Shown one piece after another: positions 8,283 to 16,577 of a stretch of DNA of 64,000 bases. Under the pieces are notes generated by a model. That model was given only the letters and a program-made list of their open reading frames with translations. It was not told the origin of the DNA and searched no databases. This DNA is from an uncultured Bacteroidales bacterium (lineage in GTDB: Bacteria > Bacteroidota > Bacteroidia > Bacteroidales > UBA932). The stretch covers positions 1 to 64,000 of the forward strand of contig CASFSL010000001.1 of the NCBI GenBank assembly GCA_949297365.1, read 5' to 3'. The position numbers were made by a program, and so were the translations under genes. The stretch's first letter is position 1. Every line of letters starts with the position of its first letter.

Positions 8283-8621
8283 ATGGCACAGCTGAAAGAT
8301 TACTCCATCCCCGAGCTGATTCACCTGCTCGGGAGCCGTTACAGGGATTACCGGCAGAGGGCCGATATGACTCAGAAGGAGGTGGCCGAGCGGGCCGGGC
8401 TGTCTGTCGTGACTGTCTACAAGTTCGAGAGCGGGGCGGCCAACAATCTGTCTCTCGGGACGTTTCTCCTGCTGCTGAAGGCAGTAGGATGGATTGACGC
8501 GCTGGATGAGCTGATGCCGGAACTTCCGCCCTCCCCCTATCTTTTGAAAGACAATGACAGAAAAGTACAGCGGATAAGGCACAGGCGGGAAAAGGTTATT
8601 AATTCTAAAGTCAAGTTATGA
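8283..8621 (+). CDS. hipB: HipB-like XRE antitoxin/repressor (112 aa)
   Basis: A small helix-turn-helix protein of the XRE/Cro family. The HTH is clear (YRQRADMTQKEVAERAGLSV followed by VTVYKFESG, about residues 22-50). Its stop codon overlaps the ATG of the HipA-like kinase (ATGA), giving translational coupling, which is the standard HipBA toxin-antitoxin layout. HipB proteins neutralise the kinase and repress their own operon; the inverted repeat at 8230-8266 is a candidate binding site. The C-terminal 30 residues are basic and probably contact the toxin or DNA. Confidence 0.85.
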   Translation: MAQLKDYSIPELIHLLGSRYRDYRQRADMTQKEVAERAGLSVVTVYKFESGAANNLSLGTFLLLLKAVGWIDALDELMPELPPSPYLLKDNDRKVQRIRHRREKVINSKVKL

Positions 8622-10021
8622 GCAGAATGATCAAAGTAATATTGTGGGGCGAGGAGGTCGGTCGGCTGCTGTGGGATGAGCGGAGACACCTGTCTTATTT
8701 CACTTTCAATCCGGATTTTCTGAGCAAAGGAATTGATATTGCTCCGCTTACCGCTCCTATTGGAGATATCGGGAGCAGAATGCCAGTCTACGGCGCATCG
8801 GAGCGCATATATCAGAAACTTCCCCCTTTCATAGCGGATTCTCTGCCGGATGACTGGGGAAACAGGCTTTTTGATTACTGGAGGCAGGAGCACCGGATCC
8901 CGGCAGCGGAGATTACACCTCTCGAGAAATTGTCATTCATCGGAAGCAGAGGCATGGGTGCTCTTGAATTCATTCCTGAGACCGGGAGTTATATAAGCAG
9001 AGGGAAGATAGATATCCAGTCGCTGACAGCTCTTGCTCAGAAGATATTCTCCGACAGGGAGAATGCACACATCCTTCCGGAAGAGTCCCTGACCATGCAG
9101 TCCCTTATCGCCGTAGGCACATCGGCAGGCGGACGCCAGCCCAAGGCCGTAGTCGCTGTTTCCAAGGAAACCGGGGAGATACGTTCCGGACAGATATACG
9201 GTCTGGAAGGCTACGACTACTGCATTCTGAAGTTCGGTGACCCGGCCCGGTCTTCGGCCGAATTGGAGATGAGCTACTGGCGTATGGCTGTGGACGCCGG
9301 CATACGGATGACTGATTCGAGGCTTATGGAGATAGAGGGCACAAAGTATTTCCTGACTGAACGTTTCGATCGGGAAAACGGCCGGAAGCTGCACATACAG
9401 ACTCTCGCGGCTATGTATCCGGACGCTGCAAGCTATGAGGACATGCTGCTGGTGTGCCGGAAACTGCAGCTGCCTGAAACCGACTCCGAGGAGGTTTTCC
9501 GCAGAATGGTCTTCAATATCATGGCCAACAACACCGACGACCACAACAAGAACTTCTCGTTCATCATGAATCCTCAAGGGCAATGGAGACTGGCTCCCGC
9601 ATACGACATGACCTTCATATTCAACACAGGAGGCTATCAGGCGCAGGAGGAGCACTGTCTGTCGGCCGGCGGCAAACTGCGCAATTTTACCAAAGAGGAT
9701 ATTCTGGCTTTCGCAGCCGCGAACGGCATAAGACGGCCGGCATCCATAATTGATAAAGTTGCCGCCTCACTCAGCCGTTTCAGAGCCATCGCCACCGGAT
9801 ACGGTGTTAAGCAAGAATGGATCTCGCGAATAGAATTCAGTATCCACCATCACATGATCGAATGCGGCTGCATGACGGCTCCTTCCAGCAAAGTCACATT
9901 TAAGGACACAAAAGGAAATACCATTTCCAATATCAGAGTCGAACAGGCCTATCATGGTAATTATCACCTTCTCGCCGAGACATTGCTTGTACCCCAACCC
10001 ACTGATTATTTTCACTATTAA
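8618..10021 (+). CDS. hipA: HipA-family serine/threonine kinase toxin (467 aa)
   Basis: HipA kinases phosphorylate a translation-related target (glutamyl-tRNA synthetase in E. coli) and cause growth arrest. Visible features are the HipA N-terminal subdomain (residues 1-110), the ATP-loop SAGGRQPKAVV (S169 onward), the catalytic segment NNTDDHNKNFSF (N304-F314, with the D-x-x-x-x-N arrangement of the family) and the metal-binding APAYDMTF. All key residues look intact, so the kinase is probably active. The C-terminus has an extra tail of about 40 residues compared with short HipA proteins. It overlaps hipB by 4 bp. The target in this organism is not deducible. Confidence 0.88.
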   Translation: MSRMIKVILWGEEVGRLLWDERRHLSYFTFNPDFLSKGIDIAPLTAPIGDIGSRMPVYGASERIYQKLPPFIADSLPDDWGNRLFDYWRQEHRIPAAEITPLEKLSFIGSRGMGALEFIPETGSYISRGKIDIQSLTALAQKIFSDRENAHILPEESLTMQSLIAVGTSAGGRQPKAVVAVSKETGEIRSGQIYGLEGYDYCILKFGDPARSSAELEMSYWRMAVDAGIRMTDSRLMEIEGTKYFLTERFDRENGRKLHIQTLAAMYPDAASYEDMLLVCRKLQLPETDSEEVFRRMVFNIMANNTDDHNKNFSFIMNPQGQWRLAPAYDMTFIFNTGGYQAQEEHCLSAGGKLRNFTKEDILAFAAANGIRRPASIIDKVAASLSRFRAIATGYGVKQEWISRIEFSIHHHMIECGCMTAPSSKVTFKDTKGNTISNIRVEQAYHGNYHLLAETLLVPQPTDYFHY

Positions 10022-10063
10022 TTTAGCTTTACTATGAACTTTACGGTTTGGGAATACAAATAA

Positions 10064-10099
10064 AACTGTTCCGAAACCACGTGTGATCCCGGAACAGTT
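10064..10099. terminator. Convergent hairpin between hipA and the GH109 gene
   Basis: Arms AACTGTTCCG (10064-10073) and CGGAACAGTT (10090-10099) are perfect complements with a 16-nt loop. It sits between two converging genes and could end transcription from both sides; there is no long T-run. Confidence 0.5.
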
Positions 10100-10119
10100 C
10101 TGTCTATAGCTTCAGGTGC

Positions 10120-11541
10120 TTATTTCTTGTAGGCGAAGTGGAAGCCGTCGGTCTTGTCCCAGTCGCCGCGGGTGAAGTCGGGCACCTCGACAGGCATGTT
10201 GCCGTGGAACATAGAGACTGCCCCGAGCTCGCCGACGCAGGACCACTCGGCTGCGTCATAGACATCCATGTCGAGGGGCAGGCCGTTGAGCAGGCAGTAA
10301 ACCAGGCGGTAGTCCATCACGAAGTCCATACCGCCGTGGCCGCCGACCTTCTTGGCTATCTCGCCCACTTCCTTGTGAATCGGGTGCATATATTTCTCCA
10401 TGAGAGCCTTGCGTGCTGCCTCGGGTACGAAACTGTGGGAACTGAGGTCCTCGTGGTCGGGCACCTCGTCCGAGCTGATGTTCTCAGGCTCAAAAGCGAA
10501 GCCCTCAATCGGGTACTTGTTGGCGAATCCCTCGGTGCCGGTCAGCTGGTACTTGCGGTCGTAGGGACGGGGAGTCATCACGTTGTGGTGTATCTCGATC
10601 ATCTTGCCGTTGGCGGTGCTGAGGAGGGTGATGGTGTAGTCACCGTTGGCGCACTCATCGAGGCCCATCTTGTCCTGCACGAGCTTGAGGCCGTTGACCG
10701 ACTTGGTATCGAAGGCGACCAGAGTCTCCAGCTTGTCGCCTCTGTGGATATTCATGGCCTGGCAGACGGGACCGAAACCGTGTGTGGCGTATACGTCACC
10801 GCGATGGTCTTGGTTGAAGTCCAGACGCCAGTTGCCCTGGTATTCGTCCCAGAAAGGCTCCAGGTTGTGAATGTATCCGCCGGCTCCGTGAAGTACCTCT
10901 CCGAAGAGACCCTGCTGGGCCATGTTGAGGGCGGTCATCTCGAAGAAGTCGTAGACGCAGTTCTCCAGCATCATGCAGTGTCTCTGGGTACGCTCGGCGG
11001 TATTGACAAGCTCCCAGCACTCGGCCAGGGATGTGGCTGCCGGGACCTCAACGGCCACATGCTTGCCCATCTCCATGGCAAATACGGCCATCTCCACATG
11101 GTTCTGCCAGGGGGTCACGATGTAGACGAGGTCTATGTCATCTCTCTGGCAGAGCTCTTTCCAGCCGTCCTCGCCGCTGTATTCCTGGGCATGGGGACGA
11201 CCGGCCTTTTTCAGGATCTCCTGAGCGGCGGCGGCTCTCTCGGGATAGAGGTCGCAGAGAGCCTTGATCTCAGTACCCTCGATGTGGGTGAAACGCTCCA
11301 CTGCGCCGGGGCCTCTCATGCCCAGGCCGATGAAGCCTACGCGCACGACTTTCATCGGCTCGACGGCCAGTCCGAGAACGGATTTCTGTCCCTCCACTCT
11401 GGGAGGGGTCTGGAATACGATTCTGCCGTTCTGGATATCATAGGGGACCGAACTGTCGCAGTGTCTTACTGAGTCGCAGGATGCCGTCATAAGCATCGAT
11501 ACGGTCACTGCAAGTGCGAAAAAGATGTTTCCGAGTTTCAT
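10120..11541 (-). CDS. GH109 alpha-N-acetylgalactosaminidase (Gfo/Idh/MocA fold), 473 aa
   Basis: GH109 enzymes remove terminal alpha-GalNAc (mucin, blood-group A) by an NAD+-dependent redox mechanism. A lipoprotein signal (MKLGNIFFALAVTVSMLMTA-SC) places it in the envelope. The Rossmann fold starts at VRVGFIGLGMRGPG (about residue 66), followed by the EVPAATS segment and the GH109-type block GGYIHNLEPFWDEY, NWRLDFNQDHRGD and ATHGFGPV that separates GH109 from ordinary Gfo/Idh dehydrogenases. Its ATG overlaps the rsmA stop region (1 bp apart on the minus strand), so it is co-transcribed with rsmA. A signal-bearing NAD-dependent oxidoreductase of another type is the alternative. Confidence 0.8.
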   Translation of the reverse strand: MKLGNIFFALAVTVSMLMTASCDSVRHCDSSVPYDIQNGRIVFQTPPRVEGQKSVLGLAVEPMKVVRVGFIGLGMRGPGAVERFTHIEGTEIKALCDLYPERAAAAQEILKKAGRPHAQEYSGEDGWKELCQRDDIDLVYIVTPWQNHVEMAVFAMEMGKHVAVEVPAATSLAECWELVNTAERTQRHCMMLENCVYDFFEMTALNMAQQGLFGEVLHGAGGYIHNLEPFWDEYQGNWRLDFNQDHRGDVYATHGFGPVCQAMNIHRGDKLETLVAFDTKSVNGLKLVQDKMGLDECANGDYTITLLSTANGKMIEIHHNVMTPRPYDRKYQLTGTEGFANKYPIEGFAFEPENISSDEVPDHEDLSSHSFVPEAARKALMEKYMHPIHKEVGEIAKKVGGHGGMDFVMDYRLVYCLLNGLPLDMDVYDAAEWSCVGELGAVSMFHGNMPVEVPDFTRGDWDKTDGFHFAYKK

Positions 11542-11542
11542 A

Positions 11543-12343
11543 TCAATTGGTTTTAGTATTGGATTTCAATAATTTCGTAAGTTCTACAAACATCTCCACC
11601 GAGAGTTGTTCTGGCCGCATGTCCAGCAATGGAGATGCTGTGTCTGTAAGAGTATAGTCACCCAGCATCGGCTTGATGGAGTTGCGGATGGTCTTGCGCC
11701 TCATGTTGAAGCAGGTCTTGACGACAGCCTTGAAGAGTTTTTCGTCGCAGCCGAGGGACGTCCGGTCATTGCGCCTTATCCGGATTACCGCCGAGCGCAC
11801 CTTCGGGGGAGGGGTGAACGAGCCGGGCTCCACGCTGAACAGGTATTCGATGTCGTACCAGGCCTGCAGCAGCACCGAGAGGATGCCGTAGGCCTTGTTG
11901 CCCGGAGGGGAGGCGAGACGGTCCGCCACCTCCTTCTGGATCATTCCCACTGCGAAAGGGATATTGTCCTTATGGTCGAGGATTTTGAAAAATATCTGAG
12001 AGGAGATGTTGTAGGGGAAATTGCCGATGACCGCGAGCCTGCCGGGAAATATTTTCCCGAGGTCCATCCGCAGGAAGTCCTCCTCGTAGAGCCGCGGCCG
12101 GATGGAAGGATAGTTCTGGATGAGGTATTCGACCGACTCCTCGTCTATCTCCACGGCCCTGAAATCCAGGCCGTCCTCCTGCAGCAGGTATTTGGTCAGC
12201 ACGCCCATGCCCGGACCGACCTCTAAGACAGAGCATTCCGCCCCTCGCGGATCCATCTCTAAGAGAGACTCCACGATTCTGTGCGCGATGCCCTCGTCGT
12301 TGAGAAAATGCTGCCCTAACCGTTTTTTCGCCCGTACTTTCAT
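11543..12343 (-). CDS. rsmA: 16S rRNA dimethyladenosine transferase RsmA/KsgA (266 aa)
   Basis: RsmA dimethylates two adjacent adenosines in the 3' terminal helix of 16S rRNA, a late 30S maturation step. It shows the N-terminal AKKRLGQHFL, the SAM-binding motif I VLEVGPGMGVLT (about residues 39-50), the acidic VEIDEESVEYL and motif IV NFPYNISSQI, the N-[LF]-P-Y signature of adenine dimethylases. The C-terminal helical domain includes FNMRRKTIRNS. Length is typical. The stop lies 1 bp before the start of the GH109 gene, forming a two-gene transcript. Confidence 0.96.
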   Translation of the reverse strand: MKVRAKKRLGQHFLNDEGIAHRIVESLLEMDPRGAECSVLEVGPGMGVLTKYLLQEDGLDFRAVEIDEESVEYLIQNYPSIRPRLYEEDFLRMDLGKIFPGRLAVIGNFPYNISSQIFFKILDHKDNIPFAVGMIQKEVADRLASPPGNKAYGILSVLLQAWYDIEYLFSVEPGSFTPPPKVRSAVIRIRRNDRTSLGCDEKLFKAVVKTCFNMRRKTIRNSIKPMLGDYTLTDTASPLLDMRPEQLSVEMFVELTKLLKSNTKTN

Positions 12344-12388
12344 TTCGGCTGCAAACTTAGGGAAAAATGGCGGAATTACCGCATAAAA

Positions 12389-13165
12389 TTAGAAAGGAGA
12401 TACATCCCGGGTGCGGAAGGACTCCCTGGCCTTGCGGACGTAGAGGCGGAGGACGTCTTCGGGCAGGCGGGTCCGGGAGAGCAGTGTGCGGACCGTATCG
12501 GGGTATTTGGCGAGGGCGGTGGCCATCAGCCAGGCCATGGCCATGCGGACATAGTAGGGCGGGCGGCCGGCGGCGGTTCCGGGGCAGAGGTCGGGGCTGT
12601 CGCGGTCGGCTTTCCCCTGGGTATAGTCCGAATGGATGTGCTCTAAGTCCAGGCTCTCCATCAGCCGGAATATCTCCGGCAGCGTGCTCTCCTCCATCAT
12701 GCGGGACATGTACAGGATCAGGCCGTAGCGCACCTCGAACTCCCTGTGCGATGCGAGGTGCTCCAGGATGAATGCCCATGTCAGGCGGTCTCCCGGACGG
12801 GTCCACTTTGCACCGGCGCAGACATGGTCGCACACGGCCCAGTTGTCGATATGGGGAACGAATGCCCGCAGTCTGTCGAGACGCTCTTCCAAAGGCATTT
12901 TCATCCGGTTGAGCATCATGCCCCAGACCATGTACTCCTCGTAGTACAGGCTCCGCTCCGGGGCGGTCTCGAACTGCCTTATGAGTTCCGCCGCACGGTC
13001 GGCTGAAGATGTCAGCTCCGCAGCGGCTTTCCTCATATAGGGAATATGCAGCCCGAGCACCCGTGTCCCCGGCAACGGGTTGATAACGCGGATGTGCCCC
13101 CTGCGGTACCGGGCATCGCTTATGAACCTCTCCGGAATGTACTGCTCCAGTATTTTTTCTATCAT
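12389..13165 (-). CDS. AlkD-like DNA alkylation repair protein (258 aa)
   Basis: This is an all-helical HEAT-repeat protein of the DNA alkylation repair (AlkD/AlkC) family, which removes positively charged alkylated bases without flipping them. The sequence has the family's YEEYMVWGMM, FVPHIDNWAVCDHVC (about residues 105-119) and FEVRYGLILYMSRMM segments. HIDNWAVCD holds the conserved Asp/Trp pair at the DNA lesion site. The region around residues 195-205 (GRPPYYVRMAMAWLMATAL) matches the last HEAT pair. It is a single gene that reads away from the AlbA_2 gene, and no clear -7 box was found. Confidence 0.82.
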   Translation of the reverse strand: MIEKILEQYIPERFISDARYRRGHIRVINPLPGTRVLGLHIPYMRKAAAELTSSADRAAELIRQFETAPERSLYYEEYMVWGMMLNRMKMPLEERLDRLRAFVPHIDNWAVCDHVCAGAKWTRPGDRLTWAFILEHLASHREFEVRYGLILYMSRMMEESTLPEIFRLMESLDLEHIHSDYTQGKADRDSPDLCPGTAAGRPPYYVRMAMAWLMATALAKYPDTVRTLLSRTRLPEDVLRLYVRKARESFRTRDVSPF

Positions 13166-13290
13166 GATGAAATGGATATTGCTTATTATTAGGAATTTAA
13201 TTCTGGCTCGCTCTTAAATTATTTGTCCAAAAGAGTCCACGATGACTGATTGCCGGCGGTGACAAAGATACGAATAAAGAAGGAAAATCA

Positions 13291-13298
13291 TAAATTTG
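13291..13298 (+). promoter_or_regulatory. -7 box 5 nt before the AlbA_2 gene start
   Basis: TAAATTTG matches TAnnTTTG and ends 5 nt before the ATG at 13304. The predicted transcription start then coincides with the start codon, so a leaderless mRNA is likely. It also excludes the in-frame ATG-like starts further upstream. Confidence 0.55.
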
Positions 13299-13303
13299 CG
13301 GAC

Positions 13304-14116
13304 ATGAAAGTACAGGACGATACAGCGTACATACGGGCCCTTATTTCGGAGGGCGAGCATGTCCGGCAGGATTTCAAGTTCGAGATTTCGGACTCGCGGA
13401 AGATTGCGCGGTCGCTGTCGGCGTTTGCCAACACTGAGGGAGGCCGGCTGCTGATAGGGGTCAAGGACAATGGCCGCATCGCCGGGGTGCGCAGCGAGGA
13501 GGAGATGTACATGGTCGAGGCTGCGGCTCAGGTCTACTGCACTCCGGCGGTTGAGGTGGACATGCGGGTGTACCGCCCCGAGGGCCGTTCGGTGCTGGTC
13601 GCCTCGGTCGGACCGGCTGTCCGCAAGCCGGTGCTGGTGAAGGAGGAGAACGGGCGCAGGCTGGCCTACGTGCGTATCGCTGACGAGAACATCCTGGCCT
13701 CGCCGGTACACATCGGCCTGTGGAAATGTGAGTCTGACGATGACCGTAACGGCAGTGCGGACAGAGTGCCGGTCGGTAACGTCCGGATGGCGCCGGATTC
13801 AGGCCTGCACCATGGCCTGGTCTCGGTGGCTTTTACTGACCAGGAACGCGAGCTGCTTGCCGTAGTCGCAGCCGCTTCCGGCGGTACCTTCCGTCAGCCG
13901 GTCCGGTCTGGCTCACCTGCAGCCAGTACCTGTTCTGGCGTTTCAGACCCCGCCGCTCTCTCGGTTTCTCCTTGTGGCCTGACCCTGTCGCAGATATGCC
14001 GCCGCGTGACCATCCCCCGCCGCCGGGTCGTGCATCTGCTCTCGCTTTTCGTTCACTGGGGCCTGGTCGGCATCAGTCACGACAGCCGAGGCTTTTTCTA
14101 CTATGGCAAAAACTGA
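13304..14116 (+). CDS. AlbA_2 (Schlafen-type) putative DNA-binding protein (270 aa)
   Basis: The N-terminal 150 residues form an AlbA_2 domain, found in Schlafen-like and COG2865-type ATP-binding regulators. Key stretches are EGEHVRQDFKFEISDSRKIA, SLSAFANTEGGRLLIGVKDN (the 'AFANTxGGxLxxGV' signature) and GRRLAYVRIADENI. After a low-complexity linker (about 165-225, Ser/Ala/Gly-rich), the C-terminus reads LTLSQICRRVTIPRRRVVHL then LSLFVHWGLV, a winged-helix candidate. The start at 13304 is set by the promoter. Function is unknown: regulator or RNA/DNA-binding protein. It is followed 20 bp later by a 177-bp repeat element. Confidence 0.78.
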   Translation: MKVQDDTAYIRALISEGEHVRQDFKFEISDSRKIARSLSAFANTEGGRLLIGVKDNGRIAGVRSEEEMYMVEAAAQVYCTPAVEVDMRVYRPEGRSVLVASVGPAVRKPVLVKEENGRRLAYVRIADENILASPVHIGLWKCESDDDRNGSADRVPVGNVRMAPDSGLHHGLVSVAFTDQERELLAVVAAASGGTFRQPVRSGSPAASTCSGVSDPAALSVSPCGLTLSQICRRVTIPRRRVVHLLSLFVHWGLVGISHDSRGFFYYGKN

Positions 14117-14135
14117 ATTTACAAATAGTAATCGT

Positions 14136-14312
14136 CACTATACATTTTAGTTATATTCTGAACCACCTATTCTCAGACTATTAGTATTTTCAGAAAATGT
14201 TAGAAGGCCTTGAATAGTCCAAAATATGGCCAATTTCATGCCTTCTTACATTTTTACAAATGCGGAATATCTTGAAAATAAGTAGATTATAACGCAACGA
14301 AAATGTATAGTG
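14136..14312. repeat. 177-bp element with terminal inverted repeats, copy 1
   Basis: The left end is CACTATACATTTTAGTT and the right end is its near-perfect inverse (AACGAAAATGTATAGTG). Inside, AATGTTAGAAGGC (element positions 61-73) pairs with GCCTTCTTACATT (105-117), forming a second stem, with TGGCC near the middle. It has no ORF. A second element of exactly 177 bp at 46526-46702 aligns without gaps, with the same ends and a stem kept by compensatory changes. It sits between two converging genes and fills the whole gap. A MITE-like non-autonomous element or a structured RNA are the main options. Confidence 0.75.
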
Positions 14313-14327
14313 GAATGGAGTTGACCG

Positions 14328-15227
14328 TTACAGAAATGTCTCGGGATCCCGGCGGGCGGAGCAGTGCTCGTGGAGGAAGGCGGTGAATGGAGTGGTGTAG
14401 GTGCGCAGTCCGGCGGGACAGGCTCTGACGCAGGCGCAGCAGCGGATGCAGAGGGCCGGGTCGGTCAGCACTTTCCGGACTTTCAGGTCAATGCTGACGG
14501 CTCCGGTCGGGCATACCCTTACACATTCTCCGCAGAGGGGGCAGCCGTCGGTGGTCAACGGGACAGACGGAGCTGGTTTGGCCGGGCTGCCGGATGATGA
14601 CTGTGCAGTACGGGATGTGTCTGAGGCCGGGCGGGACGGCTCTTTGTATGGCCGGTTGCCTTTGATGTGAAATGGGGCAAATGCTCCGGAACTGTCCAAT
14701 TTCCGTGCGCATTGTCCGCCGAAGATACGGGCGTCGGCCAGGTCCAATGTGTCGGGACGGCCCTCGGCCACGGGCATCTCAGGGGTGCTGTAGCTGTGCT
14801 CCCCGATGAAGGCTCCGGCGGCGAAAGGGCTGAGACCCAGCGATACGGCCAAGTCATACAGCTCGACCAATGCGTCCTCGTAGTCGCGGTTGCCGTAGGT
14901 GACGGTCACCACCGCAGGGACGGACGTTCCAGCCGCCACTTGTATCCGTCTGAGCCGCCGTACTGCCTCGGGAGCCACCCTGCCGGCATATACCGGAGCT
15001 CCGAGCACTACGGTCTCACCTGAGTTCAGGATTATCGGCTCGTCCGACCGGTCGAGAGTCAGGTCGATGGTCCGTATATGCTGTGAGGCCCCCGCATGGC
15101 CGGCCGTTCCGCCAGGCGTGCCGTTCATGCCGGCGGCTACTGCCTCGGCTATTTTTCTGGAGGTGCGTGTCGGCGAGAAGCATATCACTGTCAGTTTGTC
15201 GATAGTATCTATGGAATCCTTGAGCAT
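14328..15227 (-). CDS. EFR1-type flavodoxin/ferredoxin fusion protein (299 aa)
   Basis: The N-terminal half is a flavodoxin-like domain (LTVICFSPTRTSRKIAEAV, phosphate-binding loop) and the C-terminal quarter carries two 4Fe-4S clusters: CPLCGECVRVCPTG and CIRCCACVRACPAG. The layout fits the EFR1 family of putative electron-transfer proteins. Between the two parts is an unusual Ser/Pro/Thr-rich linker (about residues 200-235). The longest frame starts at a TTG (15257); the ATG at 15227 is preferred because the flavodoxin strand begins soon after it. Redox partner unknown. Confidence 0.8.
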   Translation of the reverse strand: MLKDSIDTIDKLTVICFSPTRTSRKIAEAVAAGMNGTPGGTAGHAGASQHIRTIDLTLDRSDEPIILNSGETVVLGAPVYAGRVAPEAVRRLRRIQVAAGTSVPAVVTVTYGNRDYEDALVELYDLAVSLGLSPFAAGAFIGEHSYSTPEMPVAEGRPDTLDLADARIFGGQCARKLDSSGAFAPFHIKGNRPYKEPSRPASDTSRTAQSSSGSPAKPAPSVPLTTDGCPLCGECVRVCPTGAVSIDLKVRKVLTDPALCIRCCACVRACPAGLRTYTTPFTAFLHEHCSARRDPETFL

Positions 15228-15271
15228 CTTGAATTTGTGTAATGCGTTATTAATCAATATGTTATTGCTAT

Positions 15272-15317
15272 AACTGATGGATTTCGAGAACTTGAGACCA
15301 GCCGAAATCCATTAGTT
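15272..15317 (-). terminator. Hairpin at the 3' end of the GNAT-OGT gene
   Basis: Arms AACTGATGGATTTCG (15272-15286) and CGAAATCCATTAGTT (15303-15317) form a 15-bp stem with one mismatch and a 16-nt loop. It overlaps the last codons of the minus-strand gene and lies in the gap to the next gene. There is no clear T-run, so attenuation or mRNA protection is also possible. Confidence 0.45.
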
Positions 15318-16394
15318 CTGAGGGTTATTTATTTGGGATATAGATAGTTGTCGTGTTTGCCCGATGCGCGTACATTCTGTACATTCCAAGTCGAGAAGAT
15401 ACTGCTTGGCCCTGAGGCCGCCGCCGTAGCCGGTGAGGCGGCCGTCGCTGCCGATGACGCGGTGGCAGGGGAGGATGATGGAGATGGCATTGGCGCCGTT
15501 GGCATTGGCCACAGCCCGGACGGACCTGAGGGACCCGATGGTGGCGGCCAGCTCACCGTAGGACACTGTCTGTCCGTAGGGGATGTTGGGGAGCTGCTGC
15601 CAGACGCGCTTCTGGAAGTCGGAGCCGGCCAGCAGGAGGGGGATGTCGAAGTCCTTGCGCTCTCCTCGGAAGTATTCGTCCAGTTCCCGGACGGTCCGCC
15701 GCAGGACCTCGGGAAGAATTTGCCCGCAGTCCTCGAATTGTGCCTTGAGGATGGTCCTGAGTCGCTGCTCTACCCTCCCCGGATGCAGTTCCTGAGTCCA
15801 GTTGCAGAGGCAGAGCCGGTCGCCGACAGCCCCCAGCATCATTTCCCCGCACGGCGCATGGTACCGGACAGTCCGAATTGTTCTGGGCTTGACAAAGAGC
15901 CAGTGGGGCATCTCGGCACCTCGGTAGTGCTTGATCATTACCCCAGGGCGTCGGGTCATGCCGTTGCGGAGGGCCACCTGCTGAGAGGGGAGGTTATTGT
16001 CCCGGATGATGGAGCAGACTATGGGGGAGTTCAGGGTGCCGAAGGCGTAGTCCATGCAGGCGCTGGCGGCCTCCGTGGCGTAACCCTGATGCCAGTGGGA
16101 GCGTTGGAAGAGGTAGCCGGCTTCCAGCATTTCCCGGCCGTTCCACTGCTGGAGGGTCAGACCGCATTGGCCTATCATCTCTCCGGTGGCCTTGAGCACC
16201 ACTGCCCAGAGGCCGTAGCCGTACTGTCGGTAGCGGGCGAGCTGCCGTTCCAGCCATTCGTCCACTTCCTCATCGGAGAAAGGGCCGTTGTAGGCGTACA
16301 TGACTTCGCTGTCCTGCAGGATGCGGCAGAGGGCGGGCCGGTCTGCCGGGGTCATCTCACGCAGCTGCAGCCTTTGTGTTTCAATGACAATCAT
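15312..16394 (-). CDS. GNAT acetyltransferase fused to O6-methylguanine-DNA methyltransferase
   Basis: This is a two-domain protein of about 360 aa. Residues 1-170 form a RimJ/RimL-type GNAT N-acetyltransferase (IETQRLQLREMTPADRPALC, then MIGQCGL and HWHQGYATEAA for acetyl-CoA binding). Residues about 180-345 form an OGT domain with FQKRVWQQLPNIPYGQTVSY, the DNA-binding RAVANANGAN and the active-site IILPCHRVIGSDG (alkyl-accepting Cys near 310). The OGT part repairs O6-alkylguanine by suicide transfer. There is no stop or frameshift between the domains. The start at ATG 16394 is preferred over the upstream in-frame ATG at 16418. The acetyltransferase substrate is unknown. Confidence 0.85.
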   Translation of the reverse strand: MIVIETQRLQLREMTPADRPALCRILQDSEVMYAYNGPFSDEEVDEWLERQLARYRQYGYGLWAVVLKATGEMIGQCGLTLQQWNGREMLEAGYLFQRSHWHQGYATEAASACMDYAFGTLNSPIVCSIIRDNNLPSQQVALRNGMTRRPGVMIKHYRGAEMPHWLFVKPRTIRTVRYHAPCGEMMLGAVGDRLCLCNWTQELHPGRVEQRLRTILKAQFEDCGQILPEVLRRTVRELDEYFRGERKDFDIPLLLAGSDFQKRVWQQLPNIPYGQTVSYGELAATIGSLRSVRAVANANGANAISIILPCHRVIGSDGRLTGYGGGLRAKQYLLDLECTECTRIGQTRQLSISQINNPQN

Positions 16395-16540
16395 ATTTCG
16401 GACGGGTTGGTATGGCAAATATACGCGGAAGCCGAGAGCAGAACAAATTTATTTGCTATGCCGAGGCGCAACAGTATATGTGGCTGTCCGGTATGTGCGT
16501 GCGGAACAGAAAAGAGTGGACATGTTGGCGGAATAAACTG

Positions 16541-16548
16541 TAATTTTG
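16541..16548 (+). promoter_or_regulatory. -7 box of the membrane-kinase fusion gene
   Basis: TAATTTTG matches TAnnTTTG, 29 bp before the ATG at 16578, with a TTG at 16525 near the expected -33 position. It shows that the long upstream open frame is not part of the gene. Confidence 0.55.
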
Positions 16549-16577
16549 CGCCCGGTTTAATCGAAGAGTTGAAAGAC

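Noticed and set aside
10138..11472. 444-codon plus-strand frame opposite the GH109 gene
   Set aside because: The minus strand has a signal peptide and a full GH109 sequence. The plus frame shows no start signals or known motifs.
15348..16577. Upstream extension of the membrane-kinase frame
   Set aside because: It is antisense to the GNAT-OGT gene, and a -7 box at 16541 lies inside the extension. The membrane domain starts at 16578.
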